Assembly (NCBI GenBank): GCA_037013685.1
Contig: CM072887.1
Location: forward strand, 40,723,154-40,787,153
DNA from: Acridotheres tristis
Lineage: Eukaryota > Chordata > Aves > Passeriformes > Sturnidae
DNA: 64,000 nt
Direction: 5' to 3'
The notes beneath the pieces were generated by a model. The model saw only the letters and a program-made list of their open reading frames with translations, searched no databases and was not told the DNA's origin. This document shows, one piece after another, positions 48,184-60,120 of the stretch. Every line of letters starts with the position of its first letter. Positions within the stretch are counted from its first letter, which is position 1. The position numbers and the translations under genes were made by a program.

Positions 48184-50744
48184 CCACCCTCAGTCTGCCT
48201 AGCTGCTAACAAATACGTGTTTTACATTTAGCCAGTAACTGCTGTTCAAGGTTTCTCTCCAGATGCTCAGGGATGAGCTAAACATCACTTTGATTACAGA
48301 ATGGTGCATTCCCCATATCAAAAGCTAGCAAAAGTAGTTCCTTTGATAGCAAAAGAAACAGCCAGTGGTGATTAAAACAAGCAAATGTCCTGGGGAAGTG
48401 TTTGAAGTCAACGGCAGGCTCTGATCAAAGCACAGGTAATGTAAGCACACAAGGCTAGCAGGAAGAAATCCTGTCTTTTATTAGACCAGCACATACTACT
48501 GGAGAAAATGGGCAACTTTTCATACAAAAGTCTTTCTTCAGTTCTGTCATTTGGTGTAATAACAGGTGTTGTGTCTCCCTACCTATGTTGTCTCTCTTCT
48601 GTTTACAGACCACTGCTGAGCCAATACCCCTGCTGCTACAGCAGAGGAAAGTCTTGCTGGCAGACACGATTGATGCCACATGGTCCTACACTTCAGGGGA
48701 ATAATCTCAGAGTTTAATTATTCCAGTACAGAAGTGCAAAAAGAATTTATCTGAATTATGGTAAAAGAGCTCTGTCAGAGGAAGAAGAAACAAGAAGTTG
48801 AAAGACATATTTGTCACAACCAAACAATTCCATTCCAACAACAGCACAAAACTGTTTTTCAACATGATTCAGGTTATCGCAGAGCAAAGCTGTCTAAAGT
48901 CTGTCTTTTACAATCTCTCTCTGGCTTTGTTCAACTCTATTCCAGTGTCTTCAGATACTTGTTAGTCTGTAGCTATGCACCTCTCTGCCCTACCTGACTG
49001 TTTGCCAAACTGAGACAAAAAGAGCTCTTCTGCCACTTTCTCTCAAGAGCTGTGAGATTGACAAGAAGCACGCCTGAGAACGAGTAGAAGGCTGAGAAGA
49101 GCCCTCTCCCGCTCACATTTGCAAGGGTTCACTGTTTCTCAGCTCTTCCTCGTCTCTCAGCTGCAGCTTTCTCCATCCTGAGCCCTTGCAATCTCTGCAG
49201 GGAAGGAGGCTGAACTGATAATAAGAGCCTGAGCCACATGTGGCATGGCAGAGACAACAGTGAGACAGGAAGGAAGAAGGAAAAGGTGATTAACTGAGGT
49301 GAGAATTTCTGCAAAGGCAGCGTTTGACATCGAGGTAGGCAACAACTTGAGGAAGGACAAGCCTCAAGTTCATGCTTTGGCTACAGAAGGACATAAATCA
49401 GATTTTGGGACTGGAACTAATTTATCTTGAACAGAGTTGGATGCCCTGGAGAACTGTGGGATGGGACTGAACAGGGGGAAGGCAGGTACTAGTCCTGAGA
49501 GGGGTGTGGAGGGGTGTGTCTTTAGCAAGCATCTTGTTGAAACTATTTCTCCTTCAGTGGGATGTGTGTGAGGTTCATCCAGGGAAAAAGCAAGACAAGG
49601 CCAAGAAGGACAAATTGCTAACCCCAGCCTTTATTTTTGTGCCACTACACTGAATTCTATAGTGAAAAATTTTGATCGAAGTTAATGCTGATACACGCTC
49701 CAGCTGTAGATCTGCCAGTTTGCTTCCAAGGCGTCTGTGATCAGAGAAACATTTTCCCCAGCCAGCTCTGCTGCCAAATAGGCAGGCAAACAGTAGTGAC
49801 ACAGGATGGCTGACTAATTTCCAAATGTCAAAGTTTGCCTATAACTGTTTCCCTCCCCCCATAATTTTAGAGAGGTAGAACTACCTGTTTTTGATGGCTT
49901 TGCCTGGGGCAAAAGAACTATTATTGCTCTTGGGACACTGGCTACCAGTGCTAACCACTGCTCCTGAAGTCTCATCACACAGTAATCCCTGAGGAATGCA
50001 TCTTCATCTGTTTCTTCAGGGGATGTTTTCTCTCACTCTGTGTAATGTTTTGTGAGCAGCTACTGTGAAGTCCTGAGTAAATGTCCCTTGCATTTTCCTT
50101 GTCAATGAAGAGTGGAGTTATTGCTACAGGTCCTGGCTTTGTAGCATGTAGTTGTTTATTGCTCTTACAGAGTACCCTGTGTACAAGACTCTCCAGAGAT
50201 CATGTAAATAGTTTAACAGTAACTCATGGCCAAATGTATTCCCTCTCAGCCCAGAGGCAGAAGAGACAGTATTTCTCCAAATAAACACAGTACCCATCTA
50301 TCCAATCCTTCCATGTACCTGCAGACAAACACCTGGGGAAAGAGGTGAAATTGTAACCTTTCCCTGAAAGCCACTGAAAGTCCTTGCCTGCCCAGGACAT
50401 GGCACAGTGGAGGTCTTCACTGAAATGTTGCATAGCTGTGGCACATTAGACCTAGGCCATGGTCTGTAAATCCCCAATAGTTCTTAATGAAAGATTTTAC
50501 TCTGGAGAAGCCAAAAATCAAATGCTGAGGTAAGTGCTGAAGAAAACAAGAAACCTCTCCAGCAGCTGAGAATCAGAGTTTTGGCAATGTCCATCAGCTA
50601 CTGCTCATCATCAGCTCACACTACAAACTGTGAGATGCAGCTATGTTCTGCTGGGGCTCTGACTTCTCTGGAAACTCTCAGAGTGATGTAAGATGGGATA
50701 ACCCCATCTGTAAGTCACACCACAATATAAAAATGATATTAAGC

Positions 50745-51200
50745 CATTAGAGAGCATCCAAAGGAGGGCTACAAAGATGGTGAAGGACCTTGAGGAGCAG
50801 CTGAGGTCTCTTGGTCTGATCAGCCCAGAGGAGACTGAAGGGAGACCTCAATGCAGTCACAGCTTCCTTGTGAGGGGAAGAGGAGGGGCAGGCACTGATC
50901 TCTGCTCTGTGCTGACCAGTGACAGGACTGTGACCAGTGAAGGAATGGCCTGAAGCTATGTCAGGGGAGGTTTAGCTTGTATATTACAAAAAGTTTCTTC
51001 ACCCAGAGGATGGTCGGGCACTGGAACAGGCTCCCCAGGGAAGTGGTCACAGCACCAGCCTGACAGAGCTCACAAATTGTTTGGACAATACTCTCAGGCA
51101 TGTGGTGTGACTCTTGGATATGTCCTGTGCAGGGCTGGGAGTTGGACTCGGTCATCCTTGTGGGTTCCTTCCAACTTGGCATATTCTGTGATTCTGTGAT
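50745..51200 (+). mobile_element. CR1 LINE 3' end, intergenic
   Basis: Begins GCATCCAAAGGAGGGCTACA, the CR1 ORF2 C-terminal region, and continues through the 3' UTR motifs TCACCCAGAGGATGG and CACTGGAACAGGCTCCCCAG. It ends with the tandem octamer ATTCTGTGATTCTGTG at about 51184-51199. Heavily 5'-truncated, about 455 bp. Confidence 0.9.
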
Positions 51201-54200
51201 ATATATCCATAAACATAGAAAAGTTATGTGGAAAGGTGCAAAGAAACATATGAATGGAATAATAAGAGCTCTTTACTACATACATTAATAGAAGCTTGAG
51301 AAAGAACAGAGGAAGCAGAACCCCCTCTCCACTACATGCATTTCAGCATAGATGTTCTTGTTTTTCTCTTTTCCCACTTTGTTTGGCTTCTCCTTTTCAC
51401 TGTGCTCACAATTTTACTAACTGTTTTAAGGATGCTATTTTTCTCAGCACTGTTTCCAGGAAACATTTATTTCCTTTTGCCACATCTTTCTTTTATTTCT
51501 TTATTGTCTCACTCGTTACACACCTCACCATACCACTGAGGCAGTCCCCCAAATACACACTTCAAAATTGCCTATTCTTCCTCATTGTTTTGCTCCAGCA
51601 AAAGCCCCAATGACCTTTAGACTGAGCTCCTCCTTCCCTGCTGAGAACCTAACCTCAAAAGAGGATTTTCTTCTCTCTTTACTTTTTTCTTATTTCACTG
51701 CTTCTTTTTCAATGTCATTATCTCTCTTTCCCACAACCAAAACAAGCCCCTCAAAGCTGCCCCTGTGTTTATCATCTACCAACATCTCCTCTGACTCTCC
51801 TCATTGAATTTCCCAAAAGGAACCCTGTAACAACCACAAGACCCATAGATAGCCCTGCCACAGTGATAAAAAATGCATTGGCTCTACCTGTGCTGAGAGT
51901 GGGAGCACAATTGAGCCTCTCACGTCAGTTGTGAACTCTGCTGTTCACGTGGTCTCCTGCAAACACAGACTCCTGTAGAGAAAATAAAAGCTGGAAGGGC
52001 TCCCCGGTGCCTCACATTACACTGAAGCTTCAAAGAGGTAGGAAAAAATACATTCAATGTTTGCAAGACAAAGAAGCACAGCAAAATGTTACAGAACGAC
52101 TCATTTAAAAGAGTTTGAGAAGTGTGAAGGAAATAGACAGTGCTGGGTTAAGATGCAAGTGTGATACAGAGCAGGGTGGCATAAAACTTCAAGGAAACAT
52201 CAAGGAAAAAGAAGGGGACTAGGAGGAATTGGGGCCGGTGAATTCCAAGTTAACCCAACTGTTGCATATATGGAAAATCAGGACCAAGTTGGCTTAGAAG
52301 GGATTAAATCTGTCTCAGCACCTTGCTGCTCCAGGTTCTTCTAACAGTGTTTGTCCCCACACTAGAAAGAATCTGACAACCTAAACTCTCTGTAGCTTTT
52401 TCAGTTCTTTGGCCCATTTTGCTGTCATCCTAAACTAGGTCTAGCACTATTTAAGTTGCAGAGGACGTACATAAGGGAATACTCCTGCACACAGGGCTGT
52501 AGTCTTTTTGAAAATTGTAAAAGTTTAAAGTAGTTATTTCCCAACCACAGACATCAATAAATTATATGAGGAAAGAAGGCTGGAAGTGAACTGAATCCTT
52601 GGATGGAGTACAAGAAAAAGAGGACAGCCACTTCTATTGGCTTATCAGAGCAAGGGCAGGAGAAAAGTCTGATCTTGTGGCTATTTGGGCAGGTTCTGAG
52701 GTACAGCTGTGGCTTACTCTGGGACAAGGGTACTAAACTACAGATTTGAGCTCTTCCTGCTGCTTGTTCATGGGGCACCATGAATAAGCAGCACCTCTGG
52801 TCAGATCATGGATGTGTCCCTCCTTCACTGAATAGCTGACCTGGTACTTAAAAACCTGTGACACCACCACTGACACTTATGTATGTAGTTAATTTCACAT
52901 TAATAAATCTTCCAGGTGAAGCTTTTGATCAAAACCAGTGGATTCTGTTACAACTGTCTTAACATGGAGCCTGTTTTCTCTAACGGTTCATTCAAAACAG
53001 TCAGTTCTAACTTGATTTTTACACTGTTCTTATATAACCAGAGAACAGATGATGCCAGCTAAACACAAACTCATTACTTCAGTGATTACAGTGAGGTTGA
53101 ATTAAGTAATGCATTTAGCCTCACTTGGTAGTGTTCCATTCCTTCTGGTTTTGATAAATTAACCAGTGCTGATCATGGAGTTTTAATAAACAGACAAGGT
53201 TTAATTTCTTCTTACAGCTGTGAGCTTCTTACCTGATAAGCATTAAAAAAGACTTACTAATGGCACTATTTTAAATCACCTTTTAACCTATATTGTTCTT
53301 GTTTATATTCCACTTATTTAATTTTTTATTTATCTTCTCTCTCTTTTGCCTAAATACCAGTAGAAATGAAGCAATGTGTGATGGCTGAGAAAATTACCAT
53401 ACAAGCAATATTTAAAAGAGTGTAGTTGTACAGTGCTCCCAGTGGGGGGAGAGGGAGAACCAGGGGGGATAATTCTTTGTTCAGGTTAGGCTGCTTTTGT
53501 CATTCAAGAGGACAGAATAAAGACAGTAGGGCATTGCCAGGCTGCACTTCCACTGCCATCTGAAAAGTGCCCAAGGGGAGTTGTGCTGAGCTAGCTCAAG
53601 CTATTTTCCTTCCCATCTGCTCAAGTTGATTTAGAGAAATGCATTATACAACCTAACTGCTATGCTGAGGTTCAAATGAGTGTGGCAGTGCACTTAACAC
53701 TTCTAGGAGATGTTTTGAGGAAAAGGAGTGATTACATAAAACCAGGCCTTTCAGTCTGCCATGGTAAAGATATTGCTATATGGCTGTTAGAAGAAACAAA
53801 CAAAAACCCCCACAAAACACACCAGAAAGCCAACACCAACCCAAAACAAACTCCTGAGAAGATGAAGATTAAAACTGAGAAAGGCTGAACTGCACTCAAA
53901 TGTATCAGCAAGATGGAGCAATAGTGTGAAAACCAGTGAGGACAAGAGTAAAAATACCTTACCTGCACAACTTAGGCCATTGGCAGTGAAATACTGATGT
54001 TCTTGTCCATCAGTAACCCAGGACATGGTCACCTGCAGTTCTTTGGATTGTCTCATATCACTGCCAGTATCAAAAGTAGCATTTGTAAATCACAGGTTAA
54101 GTTTTTGCCCTCAGCTTAAAAAAAACCCCACACATTTAGTGTCTGTCTGTGAAATGTGATAAAACTTTGCTATTAATACTGCTTAATGAAAACCTTCTTC

Positions 54201-54659
54201 AAGTTCCCTACATTTTTCCTTCTAAAACTGACTGTGTCATTTACACAGGCTAGTGTTACAAATAACACCATCTTTCTTCATCCTTGTTTATGTGACTATA
54301 ATGCGCCTCCTAGATCTATTTGGTAAATCAGTATTACTCTGAAGACTGAGGTCCCCTAAGGAAAAGCTTGACAGCAAGATTGTCAGTTCTTCTCTGAAAC
54401 ATCCAACATTCAAACACCACAGGCCTCCTGTTGTTTCAGACACAGGCTCTAGCCCAATTCTCTCTACAGCTGAAGACAGTGGACAGACTGACACTGAATT
54501 CCATGAGATTTGGATCAAGCCTCGGGGGGCTTATTCTAAGAATGCCAGAGGTCAATTCATTTTCAGAATCAAGGCTAGAGCAGAGACAGCAAGATATTTC
54601 AGTTCTGAAATTATTAAAAAATCATTGTATTTATGAGTTACTGTTTATCTTCTGATCTA

Positions 54660-54685
54660 TGATAGTTCACCAAAGTGAACTATCA
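54660..54685. repeat. Perfect 11-bp inverted repeat
   Basis: TGATAGTTCAC at 54660-54670 and its exact reverse complement at 54675-54685 are separated by CAAA. No repeat-family match was recognised and there is no U-tract or gene beside it. Confidence 0.85.
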
Positions 54686-57600
54686 AATTATCATTTTACC
54701 TCTTTCTCTCTCTACCTCAAAGCAATATCAGAGAAAAGCATGACTTGACAAGAATAAAGTTGGTAAATATAAATGTCTTCATCAAAAGAGTGAGTGCCAC
54801 AGGATGCAAATAACCTATTTTTGAAGCACTGACAAAATCATGTTTATTCTATTAAAAAAGTTTTCATAATCATTGAAAAATAAAAGAGATGGTTCTTGTT
54901 ATTTTTTTTTCTTTCAGTTGAAAATTGACAATAATTGTGAGATATCTAAAAGTTATTCCAGATCACTGGTATTCCAAATGTTCTGAAAACTCATAATTAG
55001 TTAAAGAGCAATTGCACTCTGAAAGTGATATAAAAACAGTGAGTTGAACTCAATGCATTTATACCTTGCACTCCAAATCTTATTTCTCATAGTATAGGTG
55101 TTTGCGGCCTTGTATAAATTACATTTTGTTTATCCTGTCAAAGTTTTAAAAAAGAAGCTGAGAGAGAAAGGAGACTAAGAAGGAAGAAGTTGCTTTTGCC
55201 TGTCTAACCTGTAAACTCAAGATCTTCAAAAGATCTCCACCACTTCTATCTCCTTAGCATTCTTTAGAGATGCGAGTGGAAATAAAATGATTGATGTGCC
55301 TTAAAACTGACAGCAAGTGAAAAGAAATAAATAACTTGATAGCAATCCTATTTTTGTCTCTCTAGGCTTCCATCTTCCCTGGATAACTCAACAGAGAAAA
55401 GCGAAGAATCCTTTAGATTACATTGGCCAAATGGAATGACTTCTTTTTCCCAAATACTGCCAAAAATACTCCATAAATCCTTGTTTTTCCCTCTAGCTCA
55501 TTTGTATACCTGTTTGTTTCTGTCAGTGACTGATTAGGGATCAGCTTGATCTGATCTCATTTCCAGCACTGATGTTTGGACTTAGCAGCTTCCCCTCTTT
55601 GCGGATATTTGCTGTCGCATTTCCCCCTGCAGGGGTTTTAGTCTTTTGTTTTACTTTAAGTTTTTGTTTCCTTTTGCAACCTCAACATTTACTGTCGATT
55701 GCTTTCTGGGTTAGGCTCTGTCTGTGCCATGCTCCAGATGGCACCAAGTTGTAAAATGACAAAGAATTGACTGGATTATTATATGGTTTGATCCCGTCAC
55801 ATGTGAGTTGTCTCCAATGTTGCAGCTGGTGCCTAAGGTGTGTGCAGCAGTTGTTGCACTCCAGCACAATTCCCACCCGGCAATGACAGCTGTTACCATT
55901 ACAGTTATTCCTCAAGTTCTCTACCAATGAAGGACAACTCTGAAAAACTGAAGGGACTTCGAAGAGGGAAGATTAACTGAACTTTTGGATCCCCTGGTGA
56001 GCTGGATGGGTTTCTCTCAGTCCACGCGTCAGCCTGGGACAATCATGTCTGTCTGCAATAAATCGAAAAGCATGATTGTGTTGAGAGGTGCGTGAGCTCA
56101 GCACATGCTGATAAGGATCACCCTCCCTCCTGGCAGGCACACACAGTTCTTGGGCAGGAGACAGAGAAAACAGCCACACAGTTTGCACTGCCTGAGAGGG
56201 GCTTTTCTAATAGAGAAGGGGAAAAAAAGGGATGGATTGTTTCCACACTATTTGAAAAGTAAACTGCTTTGCTACAATTTCTCTACCAGGTTCACACCAG
56301 GTAAAAATCTGGTATCATGTACCTACATCAAGAAGTTATTTTCAAGCATTATCTTTGCTGCATAGAATGTATTTCATTTTTTTTAAACTGACAGTATTTC
56401 AAAGATATTCTTTTGTCTGTACCATTACAGAAGTAGGTTGCCCATACAAAATAAGGCCCAAACTTGTTTCTGTTTGGATGCTACATACTAAAGAAGCAAT
56501 GACTGTAGTTCATCTAGTAGAACATCTGCCTCTGTCAGTAATTGCTGAGTGTCCCTGCAGTGGATTTAGGGGTCACTGGGGCTGCTGAATGTGCTGTTCT
56601 TGTATGAAATATGAAACGAAAATTCTAGTCACTTGTTGGCCATTAAACAACTGATGACAGCTTTCATCACAGACTCATAGTAGCTTTGCTCCTCTAACTG
56701 TGCCAGGTAATTACATTCTCTCTACCTAAATGAACTTTCAATTACATAGAGTACCTTTCTCCTCTAAACTGCTTAGAAATAATGTTATGCACCATTAAAT
56801 GATTTCCCCTGTCCCACCGCAGAGGTGGCTCAATTTCAGCACAAGACAAGGAGATCCAGGTCCACACGAGGATGTTCCCCTCAAGCACTGGCCTGGCCTC
56901 AATTTAGCTGGCTGCTGTGCTCTCAGGCATCACCACAGCCTCATCCATCCTCTGCAACCCCAGCTGCTGCAAGCAAGTGGCCCTGATGAAATTTGCTCAT
57001 CACTCTCCCTTCTGAGAGGCTGCAGTAGAGTGCAGCCTTTTTGAACCAGCAGGCAGAGCTCCAGGCAGGCAGTATGGGACAATGGCATTTGGCACAGCTG
57101 AGCTGAAGGGGACAAGCTGGGGTTTTTTACGGCCTCAGTTTTGAACTTAATTATTCAGCAACTCAGTTCAGCCACAAATCTGTCTACTGTTTTGCAGAGG
57201 GGAAAGGTCATTTTAAAAGAATACAGGTACATCTGAATATTAAATTATGACCCCCCAGCCAGCATTATTATAGCCATTTACAGCTGAGAGGAATGTTTAT
57301 CTCCTGAGCAGAGTAATCTATCTAGTGAAAATATGTTATCTAACAGATTTCTATATTCAGCCTGGAAAAAAAATCTCATATACACATTTGCTAATGGAGA
57401 ACACAGAAGAAAGAAGCAAGAAATATGATCTCTTTGCTAACATCAGCTGACATAATAGTACATAGAAACTTCCATGTTTGTTCCAAATGACCATTTCACA
57501 GAGAAATAAAGAATTCTTTCTTTTAGAAGTTACCAATGACTATTCCTCACTCAAAAAGGCTTTGAGGCAGATACAAATTGCTAAAAAATCTGCAATACAA

Positions 57601-58069
57601 TGCAATTTGCAAGCACAAGTCCTTCCCACTTCTGTGCACCCGCAGCCATTCCTGCTCAGCAGCTTGCTTCCCGCTGTGCTGTTTTGCCTGCAGATTTAGA
57701 ACTCCCATCATTTTTACCTCACATGACCTCAGCCCAGCTTAGACAGCATCCTCCAGATCTGACCCCAATGCAGATCTCACTAAAGGAAAGGGTCTGCTCA
57801 GTGTCAGTGGGATAATAAGACAAATACCCTTAAAGCCTGTAGCTCTGATCCCCTGGCGATCTGCTTTCAGTAATCAGATTCTGGAAAGCTGTTACTGTAA
57901 GTCAAGTCGGACTGTTGAGAGTAAGAACTGAGTTGTTGTGGGGCTAACAAACAGAACTAACCACAGAGACTGGTGATAAATGCCTCCTCAAACCATCTTT
58001 TGGAAGAGGCAAATGCTTATCAGAACTGTACTGAACTCATGGGAAAGAGGACAAAAATATCCTAAAGCA

Positions 58070-58146
58070 CTTATTTTCCTTTTTTTTTTTTTTGTTTGTT
58101 GGGGGTATCTTTGTTTGTTTGGTTGGTGTTTTTTAGGGTTTTTTTG
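58070..58146 (+). repeat. T-rich and GTTT low-complexity tract
   Basis: A T15-type run is followed by TTTG and GGTT tetramer-like units up to the TTTTTTGAC end. No unit is regular enough for a classic microsatellite. Confidence 0.75.
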
Positions 58147-59056
58147 ACATAGCAAAAGGAGATGTAGGGAAGATGTTCAGAGCCACTAAGAGCTTTGAGC
58201 ATGAAGCTAGTTTATTACCCAGTTGTCTCACAAACTGCTGGATTCTTTCATGACTATGGATTTTCATGTAATATTGAAATTATAAATTCCTACAGCCTAC
58301 CATTTCTCATTTAATTTTGGGGGATTTACTTTTACCAGCTGATAAGAAATACTAAAATAGCTTGCTTTCTTAATTACAACAGAAATCCTGAAAACAAGGA
58401 TACATTATAGGATTTATGAATTTGGTCTAAGTTACAACTTTTTTTTTTCCTAGGGTTTACATAAGGGGGAAGACTGTATGAGGCTGAAGAGGTAGAGAAA
58501 AAAAAAAAAAAGACTGATACCACTACATCTAATTTAATAAAGTGAGAGCACAGAATAAGGAGATTTTAAAACCAGTGTTGCAGTGTACTGAGTGATGTAC
58601 TGTGGAGAAGATTTGTAGTTTGATCTAAGGTTACACAGAGATATGAACGTATTTTGGCATCATCAGGAAAACAAACAGTTAGATACCTCAACTGGAAGTC
58701 CCATCAACTTGACTTTCAGATCCAGTCCTTATTTCTCCTTAGCATAATCCTTCCTATAATCCTAAACCAGAATTTTTGATATGAAAGTACACACTTTGAG
58801 TCTTTTTTCCCCTTCACAACAAAAACCAGCAGGACTTGGAAATGACTGCAGTGTAAAAATTATACAATGACAGAGAATTAGACCGCTCATCATTGCAGAA
58901 ATGTAACTGCCTGTTTGCCACATGCACATGCTCTTCAGATTTCCATACTGCTTCTCACTGCTTTAAATGGTGGGCATAGACTAGTTCAAAAATCCATACC
59001 ATCCTCATTGTGAAAAGGAGAGAGGAAAGAGAGATCTGCTTTGAGTTGCTGACACT

Positions 59057-59117
59057 TAAAAAACCAAAACCAAACCAAAGCAAACCAAACCAACAACCCA
59101 ACAACAAAAAAACAAAC
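59057..59117 (+). repeat. (AAACC)n-like simple repeat
   Basis: Imperfect pentamer repeat CCAAA/AAACC, about seven units, grading into CAACA and A-rich sequence. Confidence 0.8.
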
Positions 59118-59454
59118 CTCACAAGAAAAACAAAACTCTACATGTGCATTATTGCTGGCTGGGACTTGCCATCGGTGATGAAACAGTTACTAACACACAC
59201 CATTAGAGCTCTACAGATCACTCCCTGTAACCTCTGATTCCTGCTGGATCTATTGCCCTTGCATTGCCCAGTCCTAACCACCTTTCTGTTACACCTACCC
59301 CCCATGCCCTACGCACATTCTCCTGTTGTCAAAATTTTCTTTTTTTTTGTTTCTCCATGAAAAAGGAAGAATTAGCAGTCTGACCTCACTGCAGCAGGCT
59401 AAAGGGTAGCATCAGATATGGCAGAGAAGCTGAGGAAGGCAGCAGCAAGAGTAC

Positions 59455-60120
59455 TGAAGTATAGAATATTAGAAATTAATTGTGTAGGCATAAAGGCATA
59501 AGTTTAACCGTAATTTGCTTACAGCTAAGCATGAGTGGGTCTTGCTCAAAAATTAGCATAGGTGAACTCTAAATGAGCTCTGTTTGTTGACATGAATGGC
59601 TAAGCAGAGGATAAACAAAGACTGGTTGTCTTCAAATAAGGCTGAGACCCTGGAGGGCCCCAAGGCTGGCCCAAGCTGTAAGATAAGAGTTGCCCATGGG
59701 GGCATGGAGAAAGACTTCAATGAGGTGTTGGTGAACCCCATAAATTGACAATGGACCAGAGGAGCAGGGCAGGTGAAGATCTGGGGCACAGAATGTGAGG
59801 GTATAAAAGGCCAGGGATTTCTTGGTCCAGGATCCCTCTCCAGAGACACAGATTGAGCATCCATGCATGACAGCTGAAACAAGAAAAGGCAGGGATAGGA
59901 ACTGTGGCATTGGAGACCAGAGATAGAGGACATTGCTTTGGAACAGGGTCTGTGCTAGGACAAGGACAGGATCTGGTGAAAAACCAACGACAAATGCAAC
60001 AGCAGCATGCTGAGAGAGCAAGTGGTGTGAACCAGGGTTTATAGCCACAAGAATACATTTCATCAAGAACTTTAAGCTGGAGCCCGGATCCCCAAACCTC
60101 CATATTTGTGGTTTTAGCAC
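59455..60120 (+). mobile_element. Probable diverged LTR, intergenic
   Basis: A unique-looking ~650-bp block contains a good TATA box (GGTATAAAAGGCC, about 59798-59810) far from any gene. It is followed by sequence with the composition of an LTR R-U5 and preceded by a U3-like region. Clear TG...CA ends with a target duplication were not found. An alternative is an unrelated promoter-like intergenic sequence. Confidence 0.4.

Larger units (their letters stand above)
37451..50744. other. Intergenic DNA between TRIM67 and FAM89A, proximal part
   Basis: No gene, RNA gene or large repeat recognised. Small items are an A-rich stretch at 38108-38130, T/G runs at 41050-41095, the TGTAAATTTC repeat and the AT hairpin. 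Frames in a GC-richer patch at 46560-47300 have no domain. The AT-rich block at 45270-45540 is complex, non-repetitive sequence of the kind often seen in conserved noncoding elements, but conservation cannot be seen here. Confidence 0.7.

Noticed and set aside
59553..60120. Overlapping minus-strand frames of 126-162 codons
   Set aside because: They lie antisense within the probable LTR block, have no recognisable domain and lack splice or promoter support.
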